A stretch of 64,000 bases of DNA from Sideroxydans sp. CL21 (lineage in GTDB: Bacteria > Pseudomonadota > Gammaproteobacteria > Burkholderiales > Gallionellaceae), in assembly GCF_902459525.1 (NCBI RefSeq), contig NZ_LR699166.1, forward strand, positions 659,501-723,500, read 5' to 3'. Under the pieces are notes generated by a model. It saw only the letters and a list, made by a program, of their open reading frames with translations, was not told the DNA's origin and did not search any database. Shown one piece after another: positions 51,595 to 60,584 of this stretch (position 1 is the stretch's first letter; the number at the start of each line of letters is the position of its first letter). A program made the translations under genes and the position numbers.

Positions 51595-51615
51595 AAGAAT
51601 CGGGTATTCTATGAT
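51583..51615 (+). promoter_or_regulatory. isc promoter with type-1 IscR-like box
   Basis: TTGATT (51587-51592), a 17-bp spacer and TATGAT (51610-51615) form a good sigma-70 promoter 77 bp upstream of iscR. A 25-bp stretch (51583-51607) overlapping its -35 and spacer matches the E. coli type-1 IscR consensus at 21 of 25 positions. It overlaps the cysE stop, so the site sits at the gene end. This implies autorepression of the isc operon by [2Fe-2S]-IscR. Confidence 0.7.
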
Positions 51616-51691
51616 GTCCGTAAGTTTTTGAGGGATTAAGCGGACAGTCGTTTGTCCATCTTGTTTGAATTTTTGAGAATAGGGGAAAGTT

Positions 51692-52165
51692 ATGAGACTC
51701 ACAACCAAAGGACGGTTTGCGGTAACAGCAATGGTTGATCTGGCAATGCGTGGCGGCAAAGGTCCTGTGACATTGGCAGGCATCAGCGAGCGGCAGAAGA
51801 TATCGCTCTCTTATCTGGAGCAATTGTTTGGCAAGCTGCGCAGGAATAATGTGGTGGCCAGTGTGCGCGGCCCGGGCGGCGGCTATTGTCTGGCACGTCC
51901 GGCGAACAAGATTTCCATGGTCGATATCATCACTGCCGTAGATGAGGCGCTGGATGCCACAAATTGCGGAACGAAAGGTAATTGCGATAACGGCAAACCT
52001 TGTCTGACACATGATTTGTGGTTCGGCCTGAACGAGTCGATCCACGAATATCTGGGCAAGATCAATCTGCAGCAACTGGTGGATGGACAGAGCAAAGCCG
52101 GTGCTTCGGATTCGTCTCCCATCATGATGCCGAAAAGCGAAACCTCATCGCGTGTGACCGCGTAA
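51692..52165 (+). CDS. iscR: IscR, Rrf2-type iron-sulfur regulator
   Basis: This 157-residue Rrf2 protein starts MRLTTKGRFAVTAMVDLAM, with a winged helix and dimerisation helix. The cluster ligands lie in CGTKGNCDNGKPCLTH (three Cys and the His). With a [2Fe-2S] cluster it represses isc, and without one it activates other promoters. AGGGGAAA precedes the ATG. It is the first gene of the isc operon, 125 bases before iscS. Confidence 0.96.
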   Translation: MRLTTKGRFAVTAMVDLAMRGGKGPVTLAGISERQKISLSYLEQLFGKLRRNNVVASVRGPGGGYCLARPANKISMVDIITAVDEALDATNCGTKGNCDNGKPCLTHDLWFGLNESIHEYLGKINLQQLVDGQSKAGASDSSPIMMPKSETSSRVTA

Positions 52166-52290
52166 TAGACAACCGGTCATTTGACGGCCTGGCAAAAGGC
52201 TTTGCACAGCTGTCACGCCAAGTTGGCAAACTGCGCCAGTGCGTTGTTGCTTAACGCCGGGTAAGTCGCTGGTTATTAGGAGAAGATGAA

Positions 52291-53505
52291 ATGACGTTGC
52301 ACCTGCCTATCTACATGGATTATTCCGCAACCACGCCGGTCGATCCGCGCGTTGCAGCGGCGATGATTCCGTACCTGACCGAGAAATTCGGCAACCCAGC
52401 TTCGCGTTCGCATTCGTTTGGATGGGTCGCGGACGAGGCGGTGGAACGGGCACGCGACCAGGTCGCGGCTCTGGTCAACGCCGATCCGAAGGAGATCGTG
52501 TGGACGTCGGGTGCAACTGAATCCAACAATCTTGCGCTGAAGGGTGCGGCGAATTTCTACGCCGACAAGGGCAAGCACATCGTTACAGTTCAGACTGAAC
52601 ACAAGGCTGTGCTCGATACGGTGCGTGAACTGGAGCGTCAGGGTTTTACGGCCACTTACCTCGATCCGGAACCGAACGGTCTGATCGATCTGGAGAAGCT
52701 CAAGGCGGCATTGCGCCCCGACACCGTCATCGTTTCGGTGATGTATGTGAACAACGAGATCGGTGTGATACAGGATATCGCGGCTATCGGCGAAATATGC
52801 CGCGAGCGCGGCATTCTGTTCCATGTTGATGCGGCGCAGGCGACCGGCAAGGTGGTGATCGATCTGCAAAAGCTCAAGGTCGACCTGATGAGCTTCTCGG
52901 CACACAAGACCTACGGCCCGAAAGGCATCGGTGCGCTTTATGTGCGCCGCAAGCCCCGCGTTCGTCTGGAAGCCCAGATGCACGGCGGCGGGCATGAACG
53001 CGGTTTTCGCTCGGGCACGCTGGCGACACACCAGATCGTCGGCATGGGCGAGGCATTCCATATCGCCAAAATGGAGATGGCGACCGAGAACGAGCGCGTG
53101 CGCATGCTGCGCGACCGCTTGTGGAAAGGCCTGTCCGGCATGGAAGAGGTTTACCTCAACGGCGACATGGAACAGCGTGTGCCGCACAATCTGAATGTGA
53201 GCTTCAACTTCGTCGAAGGCGAATCGCTCATCATGGCGGTGAAAGACATCGCGGTTTCCAGCGGCTCGGCTTGTACTTCCGCCAGCCTGGAGCCATCATA
53301 TGTATTGCGCGCCTTGGGACGCAACGACGAACTGGCGCACAGCTCCATTCGTTTCACTGTGGGGAGATTCACCACTGTAGAAGAGGTGGATTTTGCAGTG
53401 AAACTATTGCAGGAAAAGATTGCCAAACTTCGCGACCTCTCTCCTTTGTGGGAGATGTTCAAAGACGGAGTGGATTTGAATTCAGTGCAATGGGCCGCAC
53501 ATTAA
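52291..53505 (+). CDS. iscS: cysteine desulfurase IscS
   Basis: This 404-residue PLP enzyme removes sulfur from cysteine to give IscS-persulfide for Fe-S and tRNA thiolation. It has [10 protein letters not shown] (PLP-Lys), TEHKAVLD (PLP-stacking His region) and the mobile active-site loop [17 protein letters not shown] with Cys. AGGAGAAG precedes the ATG. The gene is full length for IscS. Confidence 0.98.
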   Translation: MTLHLPIYMDYSATTPVDPRVAAAMIPYLTEKFGNPASRSHSFGWVADEAVERARDQVAALVNADPKEIVWTSGATESNNLALKGAANFYADKGKHIVTVQTEHKAVLDTVRELERQGFTATYLDPEPNGLIDLEKLKAALRPDTVIVSVMYVNNEIGVIQDIAAIGEICRERGILFHVDAAQATGKVVIDLQKLKVDLMSFSAHKTYGPKGIGALYVRRKPRVRLEAQMHGGGHERGFRSGTLATHQIVGMGEAFHIAKMEMATENERVRMLRDRLWKGLSGMEEVYLNGDMEQRVPHNLNVSFNFVEGESLIMAVKDIAVSSGSACTSASLEPSYVLRALGRNDELAHSSIRFTVGRFTTVEEVDFAVKLLQEKIAKLRDLSPLWEMFKDGVDLNSVQWAAH

Positions 53506-53519
53506 AAGCAGGTTACGGA

Positions 53520-53580
53520 ATTCAGGATACGGGATACAGCCAAGCTGGTATTACCGAATCCTTTATCCCGTATCCTGAAT
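53520..53580. repeat. 17-bp perfect inverted repeat between iscS and iscU
   Basis: ATTCAGGATACGGGATA at 53520-53536 and its exact complement TATCCCGTATCCTGAAT at 53564-53580 are separated by 27 bases. It sits in the iscS-iscU gap. No T run follows and the operon continues, so a REP-type or mRNA-stabilising hairpin is likelier than a terminator. Confidence 0.75.
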
Positions 53581-53594
53581 CCTAGGAGAAATTT

Positions 53595-54011
53595 ATGGCT
53601 TACAGCAATAAGGTATTGGATCACTACGAAAATCCACGCAATGTTGGCACGCTGGATAAAGAGGACGAGTATGTGGGTACCGGCATGGTCGGCGCGCCTG
53701 CATGCGGCGATGTGATGAAGTTGCAGATCAAAGTGGGCAAGGACGGCATTATCGAAGATGCCAAGTTCAAGACATACGGTTGCGGCTCGGCTATCGCTTC
53801 CAGTTCGCTGGTCACCGAATGGGTGAAGGGCAAGACAGTGGATCAGGCATTGGGGATCAAGAACACGCACATCGCCGAAGAATTGGCGTTGCCGCCGGTG
53901 AAGATACACTGCTCCATTCTGGCTGAAGATGCGATCAAGGCGGCCGTTGCGGATTACAAGGCCAAACATGGCGCGACGGTGGAGACCGCGGCTTGTAACG
54001 GCAATAAATAA
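53595..54011 (+). CDS. iscU: IscU, Fe-S cluster scaffold
   Basis: This 138-residue scaffold has Cys residues in GAPACGDVMK and YGCGSAIAS, the LPPVKIHCSIL motif (HscA recognition, with the third Cys) and EHYENPRNVG-type N-terminus (LDHYENPRNVG). It assembles clusters received from IscS and delivers them through HscA/HscB. TAGGAGAAA precedes the ATG. Confidence 0.98.
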   Translation: MAYSNKVLDHYENPRNVGTLDKEDEYVGTGMVGAPACGDVMKLQIKVGKDGIIEDAKFKTYGCGSAIASSSLVTEWVKGKTVDQALGIKNTHIAEELALPPVKIHCSILAEDAIKAAVADYKAKHGATVETAACNGNK

Positions 54012-54025
54012 ATTAGGGATACGAA

Positions 54026-54349
54026 ATGACGATCTCGTTGACAGAAAGTGCGGCACAACATGTGCAAAATTTCCTGGCCAAGCGCGGCAAAGGCGTAGGC
54101 CTGCGCCTTGGCGTGCGTACCAGCGGTTGCTCCGGCATGGCTTACAAGCTGGAGTTCGCCGACGCGGTTGATAGTGAAGACCTGCAATTCGTCAGCAACG
54201 GTGTGACGGTACTGGTGGATCAGCACAGTCTGCCTTACATCGACGGCATGGAGCTGGATTACACCCGTGAGGGATTGAACGAGGGTTTCAAGTTCAACAA
54301 TCCGAATGTCAAGGATGCTTGCGGTTGCGGGGAAAGTTTCAAGGTTTGA
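54026..54349 (+). CDS. iscA: IscA, A-type Fe-S carrier
   Basis: This 107-residue protein has the three conserved Cys of A-type carriers: [15 protein letters not shown] and the C-terminal [11 protein letters not shown]. It receives clusters or iron for delivery to targets. The stop overlaps the hscB ATG (TGATG). Confidence 0.97.
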   Translation: MTISLTESAAQHVQNFLAKRGKGVGLRLGVRTSGCSGMAYKLEFADAVDSEDLQFVSNGVTVLVDQHSLPYIDGMELDYTREGLNEGFKFNNPNVKDACGCGESFKV

Positions 54350-54891
54350 TGGATATCCTTAACTCGGATTTTCAGCAGGACTTCTTCCAGCTCTTCAACC
54401 TTCCAGCAGTATTCAAAATCGATAGCGCCGCGCTGGAGCGGAGTTTCCTTGGGCTGCAGGCGCAAGTCCATCCGGACAAATTCGCCCATCTCTCCGATGC
54501 GGAGCGCCGCCTTTCCATGCAGTGGGCGACGCGCGTGAATGAAGGGTACCAGACTCTGCGCAATCCTCTGAATCGCGCTCGCTACCTGTTGCTGCAGCAT
54601 GGGGTGGATACGCAGGAAGAAAGCAATACCGCGATGCCTGTCGATTTTTTGATGCAGCAGATGGAATGGCGCGAAGCGCTGGAAGCCGCGAAACAGGCGA
54701 AAGACACCTCGGCGCTGGATGAACTGGAACAGCGCATGCAACATCAAGTGCGGATTTTGCAACAACAACTCAGCATTGATATCGACGACACTCGCGATTA
54801 CGCGGCCGCTTCCGGTATAGTGCGCAAGCTCAAATTTCTTGAGAAACTGGCGGAAGAAATCGGCTCCGCATTCGACGAATTAGATTCTTAA
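54349..54891 (+). CDS. hscB: HscB, J-type co-chaperone
   Basis: This 180-residue J-protein has an N-terminal J domain with HPD ([16 protein letters not shown]) and a C-terminal three-helix bundle that binds IscU. It stimulates HscA. The chosen ATG overlaps the iscA stop, and an upstream in-frame start is not needed. HscA follows 2 bases after the stop. Confidence 0.95.
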   Translation: MDILNSDFQQDFFQLFNLPAVFKIDSAALERSFLGLQAQVHPDKFAHLSDAERRLSMQWATRVNEGYQTLRNPLNRARYLLLQHGVDTQEESNTAMPVDFLMQQMEWREALEAAKQAKDTSALDELEQRMQHQVRILQQQLSIDIDDTRDYAAASGIVRKLKFLEKLAEEIGSAFDELDS

Positions 54892-54893
54892 AA

Positions 54894-56762
54894 ATGGCAC
54901 TGTTGCAGATTGCAGAACCCGGCCTTAGCGCCGCTCCCCACGAACACCGGCTGGCGGTCGGTATCGACCTCGGCACGACCAATTCCCTGGTGGCAACAGT
55001 ACGCAACGGTATCAGTACCGTGCTCAACGACATCGAAGGTTGTGCATTGCTGCCCTCGGTAGTGCGTTACGCAACTGACGGCAGCGTTCAGGTCGGCCAT
55101 GCGGCGCAGGCCGTGCAGAGTGAAGACCCGCAAAACACGATCGTTTCGGTGAAGCGCTTCATGGGGCGCGGCCTGAAAGATGTGGGTGAGGTCGGCAACC
55201 TGCCTTATCGCTTTGTCGATGCGCCCGGCATGCTGCAATTGCGCACAATTGCCGGTGCGAAGAGCCCGGTAGAAGTCTCGGCCGAGATACTCAAGGTATT
55301 GCGTGAGCGCGCGGAACTTTCACTGGGCGGAGAACTGGTTGGTGCCGTGATCACCGTGCCTGCCTACTTTGACGATGCGCAGCGCCAAGCCACCAAGGAT
55401 GCCGCCAGGCTGGCCGGACTCAACGTGCTGCGCCTCCTGAACGAACCCACCGCCGCAGCCATCGCCTACGGCCTGGATAACGCTGCCGAAGGCGTGTATG
55501 CGGTGTTTGACCTGGGCGGCGGCACCTTTGATATTTCCATCCTGAGGCTTTCCAAAGGCGTGTTCGAAGTGCTGTCCACCAATGGTGATTCGGCGTTGGG
55601 CGGCGACGACTTCGACCATCGCATCTACTGCTGGATGCTGGAAAACGGCGGCATATCTGCACTGAGTGCGCATGACACGCGTCTTTTGCTCACGAATGCG
55701 CGCACTGCCAAGGAGCAACTTACCGAGTATCCGCAGGCGAAGATCACCGCGATATTGGGCGGTGGCGACCTCGTGGATCTGACGCTCAAGCGCGAGGCAT
55801 TCTACGAGATGACGCAGAACCTCGTTGCCCGCACCCTGCAGGCGACACGCCGCGCTTTGCGCGATGCCAAACTGAAAGTCGAGGACATCAAGGGTGTCGT
55901 CATGGTGGGCGGCTCCACCCGTATGCCGCAGGTGCAGCATGCGGTGGGCGAATTCTTTGGGCAGGCACCGCTGAACAATCTGGATCCGGACAAAGTCGTG
56001 GCTTTGGGTGCCGCCATACAGGCGAATGTGCTGGCCGGCAACCGCAGTGCGGACGAGTGGCTGTTGCTGGACGTGATCCCGCTCAGTCTGGGCATCGAGA
56101 CCATGGGCGGGCTGGTGGAGAAGATCATCCCGCGCAATAGCACGATACCCAATGCGCGTGCGCAGGAATTCACGACCTACAGGGATGGCCAGACCGCGAT
56201 GAGCATCCATGTGGTGCAGGGTGAACGCGAGCTGGTGAGCGATTGCCGTTCTCTGGCGAAATTCGAGCTGCGCGGCATCCCGCCCATGGTGGCCGGTTCC
56301 GCGCGCATCCGTGTCACTTTCCAGGTGGATGCCGACGGCCTGCTCAGTGTCTCAGCGCGGGAGATGGCCAGCGGAACTGAAGCAAGTATCGTGGTGAAAC
56401 CCTCTTATGGCTTGAGCGACGAGGAAATATCCCGCATGCTGCAGGACTCAACCCGGCATGCGCGCGATGACATGGTGGTCCGCGCATTGCGCGAATTGCA
56501 GACCGAGGCGGCTCAATTACTGGATGCTGTGGGAAATGCCCTGCAACAGGATGGCGACGCGCTGCTGGATGAAGTCTCTCAGGCGCGTATCCGCAACAGC
56601 ATGGATGCATTGCGTGCGGTGCTTGAGGGAGACAATCAGCAGACTATCAAACGTGCTGTAGAGGCATTGAACCTGGCTTCGACCGAATTCGCGCAACTCC
56701 GTATGGATAAAAGCGTAAAACATGCCCTGGCCGGGCACAAACTATCGGAGTTGGAGGACTGA
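54894..56762 (+). CDS. hscA: HscA, Hsp70 for Fe-S transfer
   Basis: This 622-residue Hsp70 has the nucleotide-binding motif [26 protein letters not shown] and [13 protein letters not shown], and a substrate-binding half with a shorter C-terminal lid. It binds the LPPVK motif of IscU and drives cluster release with HscB. Its position after hscB and before fdx is standard. Confidence 0.97.
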   Translation: MALLQIAEPGLSAAPHEHRLAVGIDLGTTNSLVATVRNGISTVLNDIEGCALLPSVVRYATDGSVQVGHAAQAVQSEDPQNTIVSVKRFMGRGLKDVGEVGNLPYRFVDAPGMLQLRTIAGAKSPVEVSAEILKVLRERAELSLGGELVGAVITVPAYFDDAQRQATKDAARLAGLNVLRLLNEPTAAAIAYGLDNAAEGVYAVFDLGGGTFDISILRLSKGVFEVLSTNGDSALGGDDFDHRIYCWMLENGGISALSAHDTRLLLTNARTAKEQLTEYPQAKITAILGGGDLVDLTLKREAFYEMTQNLVARTLQATRRALRDAKLKVEDIKGVVMVGGSTRMPQVQHAVGEFFGQAPLNNLDPDKVVALGAAIQANVLAGNRSADEWLLLDVIPLSLGIETMGGLVEKIIPRNSTIPNARAQEFTTYRDGQTAMSIHVVQGERELVSDCRSLAKFELRGIPPMVAGSARIRVTFQVDADGLLSVSAREMASGTEASIVVKPSYGLSDEEISRMLQDSTRHARDDMVVRALRELQTEAAQLLDAVGNALQQDGDALLDEVSQARIRNSMDALRAVLEGDNQQTIKRAVEALNLASTEFAQLRMDKSVKHALAGHKLSELED

Positions 56763-56763
56763 T

Positions 56764-57108
56764 ATGACACAGATCATTGTCTTGCCGCATGTGGAGTTGT
56801 GCCCCAAGGGCGCGTTGTTCGAGGCCGAACCCGGCATATCCATCTGCGATGCATTGCTGGCGCACAATATCGAGATCGAACACGCCTGCGAAAAGTCCTG
56901 CGCCTGCACCACCTGTCACGTTATTGTGCGCGAAGGATTCAAAAGTCTGGTAGAAGCAACGGACCAGGAAGAAGATCTGCTGGACAAGGCATGGGGGCTG
57001 GAAGCCAATTCGAGACTGAGTTGCCAGGCCCTGGTCGGCAAGCAGGATCTGGTGGTCGAGATACCCAAGTACACCATAAACATGGCGAAGGAGGGACACT
57101 CCAAATGA
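56764..57108 (+). CDS. fdx: Isc-type [2Fe-2S] ferredoxin
   Basis: This 114-residue ferredoxin has four cluster Cys: CEKSCACTTCHVIV and, near residue 88, RLSCQAL, the adrenodoxin-type pattern. It provides electrons for cluster assembly. It begins 1 base after the hscA stop. Confidence 0.96.
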   Translation: MTQIIVLPHVELCPKGALFEAEPGISICDALLAHNIEIEHACEKSCACTTCHVIVREGFKSLVEATDQEEDLLDKAWGLEANSRLSCQALVGKQDLVVEIPKYTINMAKEGHSK

Positions 57109-57250
57109 GAGCACCCATAAATTTACTGCGCAATCCGATAGCCGCGATGCGCGGTGCTCATTCCTCACCTATCTATTTGATAGGTTTCGTTCATTGCGCT
57201 CCGTGCGCCTTGCTCTCGAATTGCTCGTTACAATTTACTGGGGCTCTCAT

Positions 57251-57445
57251 ATGAAATGGATAGACGTGCGCGACATAGCGATCGCACTGGCTGAGAAACA
57301 TCCGGATATCGACCCGAGCAAGGTCCGCTTTGTTGACCTGCATAACTTTGTCGTCGACCTCGAAGGGTTCGATGACGACCACAGCCGCGGCGGCGAGAAG
57401 GTGCTCGAAGCCATTCAGACTGCGTGGATGGACGAGGCGGAATGA
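57251..57445 (+). CDS. iscX: IscX, small Isc accessory protein
   Basis: This 64-residue acidic protein reads MKWIDVRDIAIALAEKHPDI, DPSKVRFVDLHNFV, DDDHSRGGEKVLEAIQ, the IscX pattern. It binds IscS and iron and modulates cluster assembly. The 142-base gap before it holds nothing that I can support, though an upstream frame runs through it. It is last of the isc genes here. Confidence 0.95.
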   Translation: MKWIDVRDIAIALAEKHPDIDPSKVRFVDLHNFVVDLEGFDDDHSRGGEKVLEAIQTAWMDEAE

Positions 57446-57446
57446 T

Positions 57447-57950
57447 ATGCTGAAAATCTGGGACGCCATATCCAGGCGCTGGCTGTATCTGATCGGCGCA
57501 CTGGTCGTGGCCATCCTGTTTTGTTCGGCGCTTTACCTGCAATATGTGCTGCGCCAGGATCCATGCCCGTTGTGCATGGTGCAGCGGGTAATCTTCATTG
57601 CCATCGGTGCGCTTTTCTTCATCGCCGCCCTGCTCAACTCGGGGCCGATCGGCAGCCGGATCTATTCGGTCCTCATAGCTCTCTTTGCCCTGGGAGGCGT
57701 GGCAGTCGCTTCGCGGCATATCTGGATACAGCATCTGCCCAAAGACCAGGTACCAGCGTGCGGGCCTGGTCTCGATTTCATGCTGAAGCACTTCCCGATG
57801 TCCGAAGTATGGCAGGAGCTGATGCACGGCTCGGGCGAATGTGCCGCAAAGGGATGGACATTCCTGACCCTCGGTATTCCGGAGTGGTCGCTGGTCTGGT
57901 TCGTGTTGCTGGGGATATTCTCTATTCTGGTCGGCTGGAAAAAACGCTGA
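57447..57950 (+). CDS. dsbB: DsbB, quinone-linked disulfide oxidase
   Basis: This 167-residue protein has four membrane helices and two periplasmic Cys pairs: DPCPLCMVQR after helix 1-2 and PACGPGLDF with GECAAKGW in the second loop. It reoxidises DsbA by passing electrons to quinone. It follows iscX with a one-base gap, so it is probably transcribed with the isc operon. Confidence 0.95.
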   Translation: MLKIWDAISRRWLYLIGALVVAILFCSALYLQYVLRQDPCPLCMVQRVIFIAIGALFFIAALLNSGPIGSRIYSVLIALFALGGVAVASRHIWIQHLPKDQVPACGPGLDFMLKHFPMSEVWQELMHGSGECAAKGWTFLTLGIPEWSLVWFVLLGIFSILVGWKKR

Positions 57951-58196
57951 TCAGGCGGTGATTCTCGCCACCACGCGTCGCACGAACGGCGCGACCACCA
58001 GCACGGAAGGAAAGGCGACAGGCCACGCTGTGATGAACCCCCTGAACCAGCGCGCAAAAAATTGCGGGTCATACCCCTGATTGATGAGTGTCACCGTGCC
58101 CGAAATGATGGTGACCATGATGATGGAGAGCATGCCCCCGAAAAGCAGATTGCTGTAGCGCGCCGGTATTTTCATCTGGGATTTCCTATAGAGCAT
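57951..58196 (-). CDS. DUF2798-family small membrane protein
   Basis: Up to 81 residues (a shorter form starts at the ATG at 58175). Two helices (LLFGGMLSIIMVTIISGTVT, FRGFITAWPVAFPSVLVVAPF) match DUF2798. Function is unknown. It is convergent with dsbB, whose stop is adjacent, and overlaps the end of the next minus-strand gene by 11 bases if the longer start is used. Confidence 0.7.
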   Translation of the reverse strand: MLYRKSQMKIPARYSNLLFGGMLSIIMVTIISGTVTLINQGYDPQFFARWFRGFITAWPVAFPSVLVVAPFVRRVVARITA

Positions 58197-58560
58197 GCCA
58201 GGGTGCCGGGTTGTGCGTCACGGCCACGCCCACGATGTAAAAGAACGCCAGTTGTGCCGCCAGCCAGGCAAGGAGCCGGATGCGCTTCGATTTGCCGTAT
58301 TTCAGCGCAAACGCACCGATGACGATATAAAACAGCAGGGCGATGATCTTGGCACCCAGCCACGGGCTGGAGAGCGGCGAAATGCCGAGCTGCCACGCAA
58401 GTGCAATAGCGCTTGCCAGCAGCAAGGTGTCGACCATATGCGGTGCGATCTTGACCCATCGCCGGTGCAGCAAGGAAGAGTCGCGCAACATCCATATTCC
58501 GCGCAGAAAAAACAGCGAGTAACTGAGTGCCACACATGTGATGTGGATGTGTTTGAGCAT
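58186..58560 (-). CDS. SirB2-family membrane protein
   Basis: This 124-residue protein with about four helices reads MLKHIHITCVALSYSLFFLR, LHRRWVKIAPHMVDTLLLA, LRLLAWLAAQLAFFY, the SirB2 pattern. Function is unknown; members may be linked to heme or envelope function. The ATG at 58560 is chosen, and an upstream one 12 bases earlier is possible. Confidence 0.75.
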   Translation of the reverse strand: MLKHIHITCVALSYSLFFLRGIWMLRDSSLLHRRWVKIAPHMVDTLLLASAIALAWQLGISPLSSPWLGAKIIALLFYIVIGAFALKYGKSKRIRLLAWLAAQLAFFYIVGVAVTHNPAPWHAL

Positions 58561-58626
58561 TGAGGTATCCAAATTACCGAAGGGCGGCGATCATGCCGCC
58601 CGGTGCCAAATGTGCAAGAACGGTTT

Positions 58627-59142
58627 CTAGAAGCGCCTGACCATGATGCGGCGCAGCAGATTGTCTTTCACGACGAACTGGTGATACAGCGCCGCGACGA
58701 CATGGAATGCAACCAGCAACAGCATGAGGCCGATGAACAGCTCGTGGAATTCCTTGGCATCGACCTTGTCGAAGTCCGGAATCAGATTGGGGTCGCCCTT
58801 CTTCAGCGCTTCGATCACCCCGGAGGTCGCGGCTGTTGCAACACCTGAGACCGCAACGGCAATGAGCGAAAGGTTCAGCAGCACGTGGGTTCCCGCAGCG
58901 ATCTTGTTCAACAAAGGATTGGCGTTGGCCGGAGCGGGTTCGCCGTCCTTTTTCCTGAAATAGATGCGCAGCAGGACAAGCAGCAAAACCAGATCGCCGA
59001 TCAGGAAATGCACCGGAAACATTGAAAGTTTCTGCGCGGTGTTCTTGCTTTCATCCAGATTATGGCCGAGATAGAGGGCTGCTATCACAAGCAGAAAGAT
59101 CAGCCAATGGATGAAGGCACTGCGTTTGCTGTATTGCTTCAT
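58627..59142 (-). CDS. cytochrome b561-like membrane protein
   Basis: This 171-residue four-helix protein has heme-ligating His in AFIHWLIF, FPVHFLIG, AGTHVLLNL and LLVAFHVVAALYHQF, the b561 pattern. It would move electrons between quinol and periplasmic carriers or superoxide. It begins with the ATG at 59142, and an upstream frame has no such motifs. It is a single-gene unit. Confidence 0.88.
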   Translation of the reverse strand: MKQYSKRSAFIHWLIFLLVIAALYLGHNLDESKNTAQKLSMFPVHFLIGDLVLLLVLLRIYFRKKDGEPAPANANPLLNKIAAGTHVLLNLSLIAVAVSGVATAATSGVIEALKKGDPNLIPDFDKVDAKEFHELFIGLMLLLVAFHVVAALYHQFVVKDNLLRRIMVRRF

Positions 59143-59209
59143 GATTCTGTCCTTGTATTGGAGATTGCTTTTTCGCATTGTAGCGCATGGGCAAGGCTTG
59201 CAAAATTCT

Positions 59210-60463
59210 TCAGGAATCGCCTTGCATTTGGCCGGATTGCCGTAACCAGTCCAAGACGCCTTTGCCGGCGGCAAAGCCGCTGGCAAAACACGCACTGAGC
59301 AAATAACCGCCAGTGGGTGCTTCCCAATCCAGCATTTCACCCGCGCAGAAAACGCCGGGCAGGTTTTTGAGCATCATCTTTTCATCCAAGGCTGCAAAAG
59401 TGATGCCGCCGGCAGTGCTAATGGCTTCGCTCAACGGACGCGCTGAAATGAGGAGGAGCGGCAAGTCTTTAATGGTGTGTGCCAGCAATACCGGATCGTG
59501 CATTTGCCCGGCACTCAATATTTCGCGCAGCAAGTTTGCCTTCACGCCTTTCAATCCAAGGCGGCTTTGCAGGTGGCTGGAAAGCGAGCGAGAACCGCGC
59601 GGATGCGACACTTCGATTTGCACTCTTTGCAGCGACCAATCCGGCAACAGATCGAGATGCAATGTCGCATGGCCGGTGCGTTCGATCTCGTCGCGCAGCG
59701 CGGCAGAGTGCGCATAGATCAAACCGCCTTCGATGCCCTGTTCGGTAACGACGCATTCGCCTTGTCTGCGCACGTCGCCAAAAGCGGCAGCGACAGACTT
59801 GAGGGGTTCGCCGACAAAGTGTTTACGGAAGTACGGGCTCCACTCGACATCGAAGCCGCAGTTGGCCGGGCGCAACGGTGCGATGGGAATATCGCGTTGC
59901 GACAGCAGGGGCACCCATGCCCCGTCCGAACCGAGTTGCGGCCAACTGCCTCCACCCAAGGCCAATACCACGGCATCTGCATTTACAGTGTGTTCGACTT
60001 CCGGTGTGGCAAAACGCAACGCACCCGTATCATTCCATCCGCACCAGCGATGCCGGACATGAAAATGCACGCCGCTCTCGCGCAAACGATGCAGCCAGGC
60101 GCGCAGCAGAGGCGCGGCTTTGATGTCGGCAGGGAAGACGCGGCTGGACGTGCCGACGAAAGTGTCGATACCGAGACCGTGTACCCATTCGCGCAATTTA
60201 TCTGGAGGAAAATCGCGCAAAAGCGGTTCGATATCCGGACGACGTGTGCCGTAGCGGGTGAGGAATATATCAAACGGTTCGGCATGGGTGATGTTCATGC
60301 CGCCTTTGCCTGCCATCAGGAATTTGCGCCCCAGGCTGGGCATCGCGTCATATAAGTCGACGCGCGCTCCGCCTTTAGCCAATACTTCCGCCGCCATCAA
60401 TCCGGCAGGGCCGCCGCCTATGATGGCGACAACAGGGGCAGGCAAAGAATTGCTCGAAGTCAT
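59210..60463 (-). CDS. YhiN/HI0933-family flavoprotein
   Basis: This 417-residue FAD protein has PVVAIIGGGPAGLMAAEVLAK (about 10-30), GRKFLMAGKGGMNITHAEP, LALGGGSWPQLGSDG, GGITFAALDEKMM and CAGEMLDWEAPTGGYLLS. It belongs to the HI0933-like NAD(P)/FAD oxidoreductases, whose substrate is unknown. The start at 60463 is chosen over a longer upstream frame because it gives the usual N-terminus. It is divergent from rhlE. Confidence 0.85.
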   Translation of the reverse strand: MTSSNSLPAPVVAIIGGGPAGLMAAEVLAKGGARVDLYDAMPSLGRKFLMAGKGGMNITHAEPFDIFLTRYGTRRPDIEPLLRDFPPDKLREWVHGLGIDTFVGTSSRVFPADIKAAPLLRAWLHRLRESGVHFHVRHRWCGWNDTGALRFATPEVEHTVNADAVVLALGGGSWPQLGSDGAWVPLLSQRDIPIAPLRPANCGFDVEWSPYFRKHFVGEPLKSVAAAFGDVRRQGECVVTEQGIEGGLIYAHSAALRDEIERTGHATLHLDLLPDWSLQRVQIEVSHPRGSRSLSSHLQSRLGLKGVKANLLREILSAGQMHDPVLLAHTIKDLPLLLISARPLSEAISTAGGITFAALDEKMMLKNLPGVFCAGEMLDWEAPTGGYLLSACFASGFAAGKGVLDWLRQSGQMQGDS

Positions 60464-60584
60464 ATGCGGGAAGGTCTTGTTATGGCAGGCGATTATAGGG
60501 CTTAACGGCTGCTCCGGCCGGTATTGGCGCAGGAGCGTATAATGTGACAATCAAGACCCCGAATAATACGAAGAGAACGATATA

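Noticed and set aside
53520-53580. Transcription terminator between iscS and iscU
   Set aside because: No T run follows the inverted repeat and the operon genes continue with close spacing, so read-through is expected.
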